Source: Tritrichomonas musculus
Taxonomy: Eukaryota > Parabasalia > Tritrichomonadida > Tritrichomonadidae
DNA: 64,000 nucleotides
Direction: 5' to 3'
Assembly: GCA_039105265.1 (NCBI GenBank)
Contig: JAPFFF010000007.1
Span: 62,001-126,000, forward strand
Of the stretch, positions 1-10,971 are shown one piece after another (positions within the stretch are counted from its first letter, which is position 1; each line of letters begins with the position of its first letter). Both the position numbers and the translations under genes were made by a program. The notes beneath the pieces were generated by a model. The model was given only the letters and a program-made list of their open reading frames with translations, was not told where the DNA came from and did no database searches.

Positions 1-79
1 TTTTTTCAATTTTTAACGTATGAGATTTGTACCTTAAAGTAATGAAAATTCAATAAATTTTCGAATTTACAAGAATGGC

Positions 80-106
80 CACTTTTTGAGCGAAGCTCAA
101 AAAGTG
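80..106. repeat. Perfect 12-bp-stem hairpin
   Basis: A perfect palindrome: CACTTTTTGAGC, a GAA loop, then GCTCAAAAAGTG. It lies next to a second inverted repeat (122-198), in the only locally GC-richer patch of the left edge. It is probably part of a transposon end or MITE that began before the window. Confidence 0.6.
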
Positions 107-121
107 TTCTAAAGTCTGCGA

Positions 122-198
122 ATTTCAAAACGGCCCTTTTTAGCACTTTTGAAGGTCAATTTAAGGTCAAATATCCGTTAAAAGGGCCGATTTGAAAT
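122..198. repeat. Inverted repeat, MITE-like hairpin
   Basis: The 19-bp arms 122-140 and 180-198 are inverted copies (ATTTCAAAACGGCCCTTTT against ATTTCAAATCGGCCCTTTT) with one mismatch around a 39-bp centre. No target duplication could be assigned. It may be a miniature element or the folded end of a larger one. Confidence 0.5.
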
Positions 199-1280
199 GA
201 GCAGCCTGTATGTTAAATAATGTAAAAAAAAAAAAAAAATATTTTCACAAAAAAAAAAAACAATAAACTATAGAATATAAAAATTTTCAAAAATAAACTT
301 TTTTAAAAATAAATCAGGAGAGAATAAGAATATTTGACTTTTAAATCCTTATAATTTCATATGAATAAAAAAAAAATGATTTTATCATTAAATTTTTTTT
401 TTTTCGATTTGATATATTTATATATGTAAAAAACAAATAAAATAAAAACATTTACTTATTTTTATGAATGATATTATTTCATTTAATTGCATGTTTTCTA
501 AAAAAAATAGTGTTTTATATATATATAATTCCTTTTGTGCTTTCATGCTTTTCATTTGTTCCAAAATCATCAAATATCATTTGAACAATTAAAATTCATT
601 TTTTATGCTTGTTTCTGAATTATTCTTTTGGCCAATCATAATTTTTATTATCTTGATTTACATTGATTGTAATTAATTTATCCGATTTTTCTTTTAATAG
701 ATTTCATTATGATCGAAGACCTCAGATTTCTTGTTTTAAATTTGCAATTTCTAAGATCAATTTTTTTTTAAAATGGAATTATACTCATTATTTCTTTTGT
801 TTTCAATGTTTTACAAATATTATCATTTTTTTGGAAATATCTTTATTTAAAATCTATAAAAATTTAAAATTTTCTTAAATATAATTAGATAATTTTGTAT
901 ATAAAATATTAGTAAAATAAAAATATACGATAAGTCCAGGAATGAAGATTTTTTTGCATTCTCAAAACATCACATCACAAAAGATATCATAAAAATGGTT
1001 TTTTCTTAATAAAAAAAGATTTTTGATCATTTTGAGCTCTTTTTTCTAATATTGTAGTTAACACTGATAGATATTTTTTTAAAATTAATGTTATATTGAG
1101 TGTTTTAGAAAATAGTTATTTTTTGTCCTTTCTTTTAAATTTAGTTATAATTTATTTTTTTCATATTAACATATATATACAAATTTTAAATTTATATAAA
1201 ATTTAATTTTTTTATTTAATATAATAAGATAATTTCATTTTTACATTTTTCACAAATTCTCACAAAAGTTAGTTTCCATA
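199..1280. other. AT-rich stretch without recognisable gene
   Basis: The stretch is dominated by A and T runs. An open stretch at 663-878 is low-complexity and Phe/Ile/Lys-rich and does not look coding. Nothing else is recognised. Confidence 0.6.
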
Positions 1281-1295
1281 CCTCTATATAGAAAC
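1281..1295. repeat. 15-bp target site duplication, left
   Basis: CCTCTATATAGAAAC directly abuts the left inverted repeat and recurs exactly at 6395-6409 against the right one. Confidence 0.85.
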
Positions 1296-1982
1296 TATTC
1301 CAAGAGAAAATGAAGCCCCAGCTTTTTGAGAGGCCAAAAATTGAATGAATAAAAAATATAAAAATTTTAAAATGTTAAAAATGCGTTATATAAAACCAAC
1401 AAAAACGAAATATAGCATTTAGTAAAACATATATAGAAAAAAAGCATAGAAAATAATTGAGAGGGAAGATTTTTTGAGTGTATTTTATATTTTCGCTAAA
1501 ATGTATTCAAATTTGAAATAAACAAATTGAAAGAATTTCAGATGCACACAAAAAGCAAGATTATTTTTTCTATGATATTGAAAAAGCAAGATTATTTTTT
1601 CTATGATATTGAAAAATCAACTTCATAACGTATTATCTTCAAAGCTTTGTTATTGATGATTATGTTGTAAATGAGCAAGGATTAGTTAGATTAAAAAATT
1701 GAAAAATTTTCCAAATTTGAAAAATTTTTATATCTTCACAAAAGTAAAGTTCGAAAAATTTTAATTGAATTATCGTATAAACAAAAAATATATTTATCTA
1801 TTAATTTGACTAGCATCATACGAAAATAAAAATAAATAAATACAATAATATTGATCAATAAAAAATAAATATACTGGAATAAATAACAAATGTTTGAAAA
1901 ATAGATTCGACTAATAAATTCCTTTGAATAAATCTATTCCAGCATATTAATTTCCTTTGAATCTATTAAAAAAGAGGCAAAT
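1296..1982 (+). repeat. Left 687-bp terminal inverted repeat
   Basis: It pairs with 5708-6394. It contains a 31-bp tandem duplication beginning AAAAAGCAAGATTATT (about 1550-1611), present in both arms. Such repeats inside a terminal repeat could be transposase binding sites. Confidence 0.85.
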
Positions 1983-4199
1983 ATTAATCAGAATTCATTT
2001 ACTAAAATTTCCTATAGTTATGAATTATAATAATGTACATTAGAGTTAAACATTGAAGTGAATTATCTTAATATATTGTTAAACAAGCTAAAAAATACAA
2101 ATAAAAGTATTTTTGTTTCTTTTTGAATTTCAATCGAAAATAATAATTAAGTTTTTTTAATAGCAATAATAAAATTAGGCTAGCAATAATAAAATAAAAC
2201 ATAAAAGGTTTTAAAAAGTGGTTTGCTTGAATAATCTGAAATTGAAGGCTAGCAATAATAAAATAAAAAAAAATTGTTCGAATGCGAATATTTTTGAATT
2301 TATTAAGTTCAAAGAGTTTGCTGATTTAGTTAAGACGGGTTTGATGGTCGTTTTTCTATCATAAAATGAAAATAGTGTTTTTTATTATTTGAATGAATTC
2401 TCATTATTTTTAAAAACTTTTTGATTAAAATTTTCAAAGATGTAAAATATTCAAATTTTAAAAATCTAAATTTGTTCCTTTTTAGTTCTATTTCAATAAT
2501 TATTAGTACATATATATGTTCAAGGCCATGTTAAATTTGTTATTAAGCACCAATATTATATATTTATAATATCCTTTTTCATTTATTCATTTATAATTTA
2601 AAAAACGTCTTTTAAACTCAACAACAGTTCTGTGAAATAGAACAATTCAAGTTTATTCAACTAGTTTACCTATTTATAACCTTTTATATTGTGTTTTTAT
2701 CAAAAGTTTGAAGAAGTATGCTGAAAATTATTATACTTATTGAGTTTACTAATGGGATTTTTTTTTATCATTCAATTAGTTATTAAATATAAGATAAGAA
2801 AACCTTGATTTCCCCTACCTTAATTCCTAGGAACGAAATTTCATTTTGAGTCACAGCTTTAAATAGGCTCAAACAAATGAAAACAACCGATTATATATGT
2901 TTTCCAAGATTGAGAATCACCTTTTTGATGAATGATTTTCAGTGACTTATGCTTGCTTATTACAGTATTGGAATATCAAAAAAGTTTTCATTATATTACA
3001 TATATGGTTGATATTGACTAATTTCTATGAGCATAAGGAAGTTTTTAATATTAAAAATGCATTTATTTTAATCAAATAATTAATAAATTACCAAGTATTA
3101 ACTCATATCATTAAAATCTTCCCTTAAGCTCACAACACAATCACAGTAAAACAATTTGTTGAACTTAGTATTTTTCTGGAGAAATAAAGCATTCCATACA
3201 TTTTTACAATTTAGGCTATCAACTACTGATGATTGAGAAAGCATAAGGAGTAATCAAATCTATTTAAATGAAAAATGTAGTTTGAATATCAATAATTTTT
3301 TTTAACCTCCATCATAAATCTATCAGAACTAAATATGGATTGTTACAATTAACTATGCTATGATACCTACTAGGAACAAATAACGAGTCTCGTTTAGCAG
3401 CATGATCAATTATTACTTTCAGGCTTAAGGAAAGAAAAAAGAAAATACCTTAATGCATACTATTTTTATATCAATTTTTGAAATGAGAAAATGATAACAG
3501 AGTGAACTCAGTCAAGTGCTTTCTTTTCTATTTGATATACTAGAAAGTGTAAGCTAATTTTTGTTTAGGTTAGGAATTCAATGAAAAATAAGTTTGGTCT
3601 CGTAACTTTTGCTTTATTTTATTTGATTAATAGTATTCTTAACCAAGAAAATATAAAAATTAAAGATCCTTTTTTGGTTTAATCTCATCAGCAATAAATC
3701 TAAGGACTTTATTCAGGTTTAACGAAGCTGTAATCGCTATTATTTCAATCTATATGCTCTTTATACATATAATATAAAGGTTTTATGGTATAATAACTGT
3801 TGCAAAATAAGTGGAAATACTGAAATTATATTTTTTAAATCGTTTTTCATCAATGAAATTCAAAAAAAAATCTTATTAATGCAACATTTGGCATAGTAAA
3901 GATCGTTTATATATAAGTAATAAACTTCTTTTCATGTTTTTCGTATTAGATATCGGAGAATTTATTTAAATTTAGACCAAATAGCCAAATTATGGTCTGT
4001 TTTTGCTTTTGAAAAACTTTTATCAAGCTAATTGCAATTATAAAATTATGTTCTTTATTAATTAATATGCTTTTTATTATCAATTATATTATATTATTCT
4101 AAAAATTCAAAAATATTGAATTACCAAAATAGGAATCCATTCAAAAGTATGTAAACTATTCAAATCAAATTCAATAAAATACGTTAAAATTATTTTTAC
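1983..4199. other. Non-coding interior of the IS481-like element
   Basis: About 2.2 kb lies between the left inverted repeat and the transposase with no credible reading frame. The word GCTAGCAATAATAAAAT recurs two to three times near 2160-2260. A non-coding block longer than the transposase gene itself is unusual for a cut-and-paste element. Confidence 0.5.
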
Positions 4200-5510
4200 A
4201 TGTCGCAAGAGATTTTAAAATCACAGCTCAATCAAATTATGGAAAAAATAGCCCAAAAACCAATTTCGCTGTATTTCGAAAAATTACCAGATGAAAAACA
4301 AGAAAAAAATTATTATTCAATCGTAAAAACTCCAATGTGCTTTGAAATAATCAAAAATAAAATAAGTGATAATAAATATTTTAATATAGACGATTTTACA
4401 AAGGATTTCAATTTAATTTATCAAAATACTTGTCAAGTTTATGGTGATAAATCTTTAACTATTCAAATGTTTGATATGCTTTATGAAATAATGAATAAAG
4501 AAATTTCAATGAATTGTTTGAGCAATCATCAAAAAATAATTCAGAATTGCGAAAAATTGACCGGAATAGACAAAGATTTTTTTTATCTTTCAAAAATACT
4601 TAATTCAAAATTTGATATATATCAGTTGGACGCTTCAGAAATAAATAAATTGGTTGATTCAATTAAAGACAATTCAATTTCTTTAAAATCAATTTTTAAA
4701 TATTTTAAATGTAAACGAACCACTTTACTCAATTTTCTTAAAAATAATTATAATATTGATTTAGGAAATTTGAAATGTGGTCGAAAACCTCTCAATATTT
4801 CAGATGAACTCATTCAGAAATTTTCAGAGATTCACAATTCATGGGAAGGTGGATATAAGGGTATTGGAAACATATTAAATATTTCAGAATGGCATTCTAG
4901 AAAAATACATAATATTTTATATCCACCAAAACAAAAAGAAAAAAAAGAAATTGTAAATGACTCAAGATATCATGCAACAAGGGTTAATTATTTGTGGCAT
5001 TGTGATATCCACTTTTTGAAGGACAAACCACCTTACTTTGAAAAAGTTCATTATTTGATAGCTTTTATTGATGATTATTCAAGAAAAATAATTTATTTTG
5101 AAATTGGTGAATATAAAACAATGGAATTTGCTGCTCAAGCTTTGAATAATTGCCTCTCAAATTTCAAAGAAAATGAATATCCCTTTGAAATAACAACCGA
5201 TAACGGTAAAGAATTTACTGGTAACGATTTTGAAGAAGAACTTAAAAAAAGCAAAATTTTTCATTATAAAATTCGTCCAAGAAATCCTGAAGAAAACGCA
5301 AAAATTGAAAGGTGGTGGCCGATAGTAGAAAAATTGAAAGATTATAAAGATATCCCCATCATAGTATTTATTTATAACAATATTTTGTTTCATTCAGCTT
5401 TAAAAAATTATTTTGAAGATGAAACTACTCCAGAAACAGCATACAATCAACTTCCAAAGTTTGATATAGAAAGAGATGGAGTATTAAACATCATTGAATA
5501 CACGCCTTAA
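4200..5510 (+). CDS. Transposase: bromodomain + HTH + DD35E integrase core
   Basis: This 436-aa protein should catalyse excision and insertion of the surrounding element. Residues about 20-100 read as a bromodomain: a PxxLYF start, YYSIVKTPM, then the FTKDFNLIYQN helix and a final amphipathic helix. Bromodomains normally read acetyl-lysine, but the usual anchoring Asn appears to be Tyr81 or Gly82, so binding may be atypical or lost. Helix-turn-helix-like segments lie near 150-185 and 200-240. The rve-type core follows with D269 (WHCDIH), D334 (TTDNGKEF) and E370 (ENAKIER), and 35 residues separate the last two. The region after the core is short (about 65 aa). The ATG at 4200 is the first in frame. 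The stop is followed by TAATAAA. The fusion would suit chromatin-guided target choice, which is inference. Confidence 0.85.
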   Translation: MSQEILKSQLNQIMEKIAQKPISLYFEKLPDEKQEKNYYSIVKTPMCFEIIKNKISDNKYFNIDDFTKDFNLIYQNTCQVYGDKSLTIQMFDMLYEIMNKEISMNCLSNHQKIIQNCEKLTGIDKDFFYLSKILNSKFDIYQLDASEINKLVDSIKDNSISLKSIFKYFKCKRTTLLNFLKNNYNIDLGNLKCGRKPLNISDELIQKFSEIHNSWEGGYKGIGNILNISEWHSRKIHNILYPPKQKEKKEIVNDSRYHATRVNYLWHCDIHFLKDKPPYFEKVHYLIAFIDDYSRKIIYFEIGEYKTMEFAAQALNNCLSNFKENEYPFEITTDNGKEFTGNDFEEELKKSKIFHYKIRPRNPEENAKIERWWPIVEKLKDYKDIPIIVFIYNNILFHSALKNYFEDETTPETAYNQLPKFDIERDGVLNIIEYTP

Positions 5511-5707
5511 TAAAAACATATTAATTATTATATTTTATTTATTATTTATTTTTTATTTTTTATTATTTCTATTATAATTTTAAAGATATTTAAATTTTTA
5601 AAAAATTGGGAACAATAACATAAAGGTCAAATTAGGTGAATTTCAATTTATTTTTATTTTTTATCTTATTAAAAAAGTTACTAAACATTTTAATTATTTT
5701 TTACTTA

Positions 5708-6394
5708 ATTTGCCTCTTTTTTAATAGATTCAAAGGAAATTAATATGCTGGAATAGATTTATTCAAAGGAATTTATTAGTCGAATCTATTTTTCAAACAT
5801 TTGTTATTTATTCCAGTATATTTATTTTTTATTGATCAATATTATTGTATTTATTTATTTTTATTTTCGTATGATGCTAGTCAAATTAATAGATAAATAT
5901 ATTTTTTGTTTATACGATAATTCAATTAAAATTTTTCGAACTTTACTTTTGTGAAGATATAAAAATTTTTCAAATTTGGAAAATTTTTCAATTTTTTAAT
6001 CTAACTAATCCTTGCTCATTTACAACATAATCATCAATAACAAAGCTTTGAAGATAATACGTTATGAAGTTGATTTTTCAATATCATAGAAAAAATAATC
6101 TTGCTTTTTCAATATCATAGAAAAAATAATCTTGCTTTTTGTGTGCATCTGAAATTCTTTCAATTTGTTTATTTCAAATTTGAATACATTTTAGCGAAAA
6201 TATAAAATACACTCAAAAAATCTTCCCTCTCAATTATTTTCTATGCTTTTTTTCTATATATGTTTTACTAAATGCTATATTTCGTTTTTGTTGGTTTTAT
6301 ATAACGCATTTTTAACATTTTAAAATTTTTATATTTTTTATTCATTCAATTTTTGGCCTCTCAAAAAGCTGGGGCTTCATTTTCTCTTGGAATA
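5708..6394 (-). repeat. Right 687-bp terminal inverted repeat
   Basis: The reverse complement of 1296-1982, ending exactly at the second copy of the 15-bp target duplication. Confidence 0.85.
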
Positions 6395-6409
6395 CCTCTA
6401 TATAGAAAC
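6395..6409. repeat. 15-bp target site duplication, right
   Basis: Exact second copy of CCTCTATATAGAAAC (first copy 1281-1295). Confidence 0.85.
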
Positions 6410-7574
6410 CGATTTTTTTCTATTAAAAAAAAAACTTTAATGATATGTGTAAAAGGTGAAGTGACCAAATTTTATGAAATAGTTAAAATACTCTTTTTAT
6501 TAGAAAAAAATAAATATTTATCAAATTTTGTTGTAGATTGCATATTAGTACTTGATGTAAATGATAAATTAGATATTAAAATAAGGGAAAAAAGAGCCAA
6601 AAGATAACCATAAATTCTTCATATTTTTCTAAAAAAATGAAATTTTTTATCGAATCTGATAATTTAATCACTATATATGGTATGGATGATTTTTATGGTT
6701 TTGATAAATTCAAATTTCCATAGTGGATCAAATTAAAAATAAATAAATATTGTGAGAAAAATTTATGTTTATCTTTATATTTTTCCATCATTCATCAAAT
6801 ATTATATATTATATAATATTAATGTATTACATAACAAAAATTATAGAATTATTTTTTAATTTTGCTCGACAGTTTTTAAGAAATACTAATTTATAAAAAT
6901 AAAGCTTTATTTTTTAGGTAATAAAAAGAGATTAATCAATTTATTTATATATATAGAAACATTAAAATCTTTAATCTGTTTGATTATATATTTTTTAGCA
7001 AAAAAAATTAACATATTTTCGAGATAAATATATTATTTTCAAAGGAAAAACTCAGTTTATATTAAGGTTAAAAATTCGCCTCAAGTATGAAGTATTCAAT
7101 TTTTTTGGTCAAATTTTCACCTCAAGTATGAAGTATTCAATTTGTTTGAATGCAATTTTGGTCAAATTTTTTATTGTTATTTTTATATAAATGGACGTAA
7201 ATTTCAAAGGAATTGCAGTTTTGATGGAAGTTATATCATCAGACTTTGATAAGGAACTTATGCCGTTTCAACTTATATTAAAAAAGCAAGCAATGGAAAT
7301 GATTTTCAATTTTCAATACAAAGTGTATACCAAAAATTCAATTGCTATAAAATATGCCGATTAACTTTTTTGAATGGCACGATCATTTTGTAGTCAAAAA
7401 ATATAAAAAAATCAAATGCATTTTTCTTAAAAACAACTGTTTAAATTTTTAAATTATATTAGTATGATATTTTTATAATACTATACTTTAATAAAGAAGG
7501 ATATAATAGAATAATAATTGGAAGAAACTAGCTTGTACACATATCTTTAATGTCATTTTTATTTTGTTCATATC
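6410..7574. other. Flank of the IS481-like element; possible host remnant
   Basis: A short Lys-rich frame (ATG near 6438, stop at 6607) reads through the pre-insertion target site into sequence left of 1281. The target may therefore have lain in a small or decayed host gene, but no start codon or family is recognisable. A 25-bp direct repeat containing CCTCAAGTATGAAGTATTCA occurs at 7079-7103 and 7121-7145. The rest is featureless AT-rich DNA. Confidence 0.35.
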
Positions 7575-7871
7575 TTGATACCACAGCAGAATCACAAAGA
7601 TTTGCTTCCTCCGAAGCCTATCATTTCAGATTTTCTAGGATCAGATGAAGAGAAGAAAGCTTATCAAGCTGCAATTTTGGAAATGCAATATCTTAATCCT
7701 CAAAGCTTTCGAGATCAAGTAAAGATTTTAACCAATCACTTACATAATGATGAACTTCGCGTGTCATATGATCGCATAGCGAAGCTATTTGGTGTGTCCA
7801 AACAGTGCATTTGCAATCAGCATGTTAAAATATTGAAAGGTTCTCTACAAAATGAAAATAATAAACAGTAA
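7575..7871 (+). pseudogene. N-terminal fragment of a pogo-like transposase
   Basis: A 98-aa frame without a proper ATG start. Its residues about 12-90 align by eye with the first 100 residues of the pogo-like protein at 42222: KPIISDFLGS against QPMIGSFRGT, a shared F..QV..L...L segment, and a helix-turn-helix with RIAKLFGVSKQ against QIGDVFAISRQ. The frame then ends and no DDE catalytic domain follows. This is a decayed remnant of a family related to, but diverged from, the one at 42222. No inverted repeats could be assigned to it. Confidence 0.6.
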
Positions 7872-8135
7872 TTCTTCTTTTCAATTTATTGTTAATTTTT
7901 ATTTTACTTATTATTTATTCATATTTTATTTTAGGCTCGGAATAATTATCATTTTGGCACTTTTATGATAATAAAGATAATAAAAAAAAAAATTTCTGAA
8001 TAATTGAAAAAGCTGGCTTATTTTTCTATTTTTTAAAGCATCATAATTTATTAAAGCTCGTTTTGAATTTAAGCAGATATTTAAACAACTTAAATTGGTA
8101 TCCCATTGAATTTTGCATAGCATTTGACGTTAAAT

Positions 8136-10182
8136 AGAAGGCCGGAAGCAGAAAAATAACGTGTTTTTCTATTCAATTTAAAATGGATTTTTTCGAATAA
8201 CAAAAAGATATTTGTTTAATTATAGTTATTTATAATTACAGCATAAATTTAAACGAAACAGACCTCTCAATTATAGTTTGTCTTATCGTGGAAAATGAAA
8301 AATACTTTTAAAAAACATAGTTTTTTGCTAATTTTTTTAATAATTTTTTAATCGTTTAAAAGTAACTTTTTTAATTAAATTTTAACGTTTAGAAAATATT
8401 TTTTTCGATCATAAATAATTGAAAAATATATAAATCACGATCATTAAAATTTCAGTTAAATATTATCGTCTAACGATTAAAAAAATCTCAAAAAATCTCA
8501 AAATTGAATGAATTTTTATACGAAAACCTTTCAATTTTTTCGTATACCGCTTTTTTTTTGGCCTTCAATATGGTCAATAAAAACGGTTTCTTATACGAAA
8601 AACCGTCGATTTTTTCGTATACCGCTTTTTTTGGCCTTCCCTATGGTCAATTAAAATTGAATACTTATTCGATTTTTTTTTTAATTTTACATAACCGTTT
8701 ATATTGACCTATTATAAGGCAGATTATTTTAGCCTTAAGCTGCCAAATAAATAATCAAATTTTAATACAATAAGCTTATTGTAATGGCTAAATATTTTAC
8801 CTTTCAATTTCAATGTTTTTAAAATATTGTTATATCTCAGTTTTTTATATTAAAATCATTTTATTTATTTATTTATTTGAAATAAATATTTACTATTCAA
8901 AAATTGTGTTACAATATTTTTTCAATTATTTACGTTTTTTACAAAAAATGGTTATATTTTTTTCTATTTTTTCCTTATTGTAGTAAATTTAGTTCCATTA
9001 CGATAAAAATTAGCTGTATTTATAATATAATATATTTTATTGATAATTGGAAAAGCTGTTTTGTTTTTTCTTAGTAGCAGAGTTTCTTCCAGAAAAAGCA
9101 TTTGAAAATACCATTTTTTATCATTGCTTTTAGCTTATGTTTCATCATAAATTAATTTGTCAAAATTCTATTCTGTGCATTTTTAAATAAGCTGGATAAA
9201 TTTTGGAGAAAACTGTTGAAGGAATTTTGGAAAATTATATGCCGAAATTTTACTTTCTGAATAAAAAAACGTATTTTTTTTTCTGAGCATCATTCTTATA
9301 TTTTTCTGGGAGCATTGAAATGTTTTGAGAGCATCATCCTTATATTTTTGGCTTGTTATTTGGTCAATAAATTCAAAAATTCAATATCGTCTGAAATCAG
9401 CTTATAACTTTTTTTCTCAAATTTTTATTGATTTTTTTCACAATTTTTATTGATTTATAAAATTCAATTCTTATTTGTTCATAAGCCATTATTTTTATTT
9501 GTATTGACCAATTTGTTACCATAAAATCTGCTTCCTCTTAAATAGAACCGAAAAAATGGAATAAATATTCGCAAAATGATCATTCAACGCATTCATTACC
9601 GAGATTAAAATTGATCATCGTCATCCAGAATTTCTCAAGATTATCAGCTTTCTTTGATTTTATTCATACTTAACAGCATTATATGCATACTATTTCTAAC
9701 TACAAATATTCAAGCAAATGGTTCTGACCACTTAATACATTTCTTTTAAAAATATTATATAAAAAATCTTAATTTTTAATTAATTATTTTTCTTTAAATG
9801 TTTTTTATGCAATTTGTTCTGATTAAAACGTATTTTTTTAGTTAAATCCTATTTGATTTTTCCATTATGTTTTTTTTACTTGAAATGAAATCTGTAAGGA
9901 AATATTTTACTGTCATCAATGTTGATTTCTTTCTTCTTTGATGATTTGTTTCTTAACAATAATAAATAATATAGAATCTTTAAGGGCCATTTTAGGATTG
10001 AAAAATAGATAATATAATAACTTTTTGAATATTTTTTATATCTATGTTAAAAACATATTTATCTTTAAAAATCTTCAAAAATATTTTCATATTTTTTTAT
10101 ATATAATGTTTTAAAGCTTATTAATGAAATTATATGCTTGCTTTATTTTTCAGATCATAAAAAGCTCTGCTTCCGTCCTTCT
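8136..10182. mobile_element. Non-autonomous element with 8-bp duplication CGTTAAAT
   Basis: The termini are 17-bp inverted repeats with one mismatch (AGAAGGCCGGAAGCAG against AGAAGGACGGAAGCAG). They are flanked by exact copies of CGTTAAAT at 8128-8135 and 10183-10190. An 8-bp duplication is typical of hAT and some other superfamilies. No transposase is present. The 778-bp mariner MITE at 8239-9016 is nested inside, leaving roughly 1.27 kb of own sequence. Confidence 0.75.
8239..9016. mobile_element. Mariner-type MITE, copy 1
   Basis: A TA-flanked element with short inverted ends CAGC...GCTG. It is nearly identical to 10972-12430. Inside are two adjacent copies (about 8507-8655) of a unit containing the palindrome TATACGAAAA...TTTTCGTATA and the word GGCCTTC. 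The short peptide readable there is a by-product of this repeat, not a gene. No transposase is encoded. Confidence 0.75.
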
Positions 10183-10190
10183 CGTTAAAT

Positions 10191-10395
10191 CGAATGTATA
10201 ATCAAATTTTTAAAAATAATATTTTGATTTTATTTTTTACAAAAAGTTTAAACATTTGATAAAGAATTATAAGATATTTTAAAAATATCCAAATATTTTG
10301 AGTTTTTTAAAAACCTCAAAAAATCTATAGATTTTATTTGAAAGAGAAAATTATGAAAAACTATTTCGAAAATATTCAAAATTCAAAATTCACTC

Positions 10396-10426
<31 letters not shown>

Positions 10427-10969
10427 AGAAAATTTTTCAATGAACAAAAAATTTGAATACACAAAATATTAATTAGAGTAATTTATATATGTATCGATTC
10501 TTTATTAATATTTAGCAGAGCTTATTTGCCCTTTAGAATAAAATGTTATTTTAATTATAATTAATTATATGAACATTAATAAATTAAATATATAATAAGA
10601 TATCATCTAAACTTATATAATTATCTCTATTCAATTATTATCTAAAATATGTTAATTATTTTCAAAATGTATTCATATTAATAGAAATTTATTACAATAT
10701 ATGCACTATTATCTTAATAATTAAGAAATTAAAAACATATTTTATAATAAAATAATATAATATTTAAATAATATAATACTAAAATCACATTAATATAAAT
10801 CAAATAAAGCTTTATTAAAATAATAGAAAATTTTAAAAAAAGATTAAGATCTAGCCATAACATTTTAATTATAGACTTCCATTTTGAAAATAAAACGATT
10901 CGTAACAAAAAAAAAACTTTGTTTTTGAAAAAAAAATAAAAAAAAAAAACAATATTTTCAAATATATAC
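10191..10969. other. AT-rich stretch with a poly-A run
   Basis: No gene seen. An uninterrupted A run of about 28 bases lies near 10396-10423. The remainder is simple AT-rich DNA. Confidence 0.6.
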
Positions 10970-10971
10970 TA

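Larger units (their letters stand above)
1296..6394 (+). mobile_element. IS481-like DNA transposon with 687-bp inverted repeats
   Basis: A 5,099-bp element begins TATTCCAAGAG and ends with its complement. The inverted repeats span 1296-1982 and 5708-6394, appear nearly identical, and are flanked by a 15-bp direct duplication, so both ends are exact. The only gene is the bromodomain/DD35E transposase at 4200. Its integrase core places it with the retroviral-integrase-like cut-and-paste transposons (the IS481EU, IS3EU and Ginger types of Repbase). I favour IS481EU-like but cannot test this. The matching repeats, intact duplication and open transposase suggest a young, possibly active copy. Confidence 0.85.

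Noticed and set aside
8504-8707. Identical 60-odd-codon frames at 8504 and 11917 (FLYENLSIFSYTAFF type)
   Set aside because: They arise from the palindromic tandem unit inside the two MITE copies. Identity reflects recent MITE duplication, and the peptide is an artefact of the DNA repeat.
9530-10190. TCTGCTTCC at about 9530 as a second end of the element at 8136
   Set aside because: It has no flanking copy of the 8-bp duplication. The copy at 10165-10182 does, so the latter is the true end.
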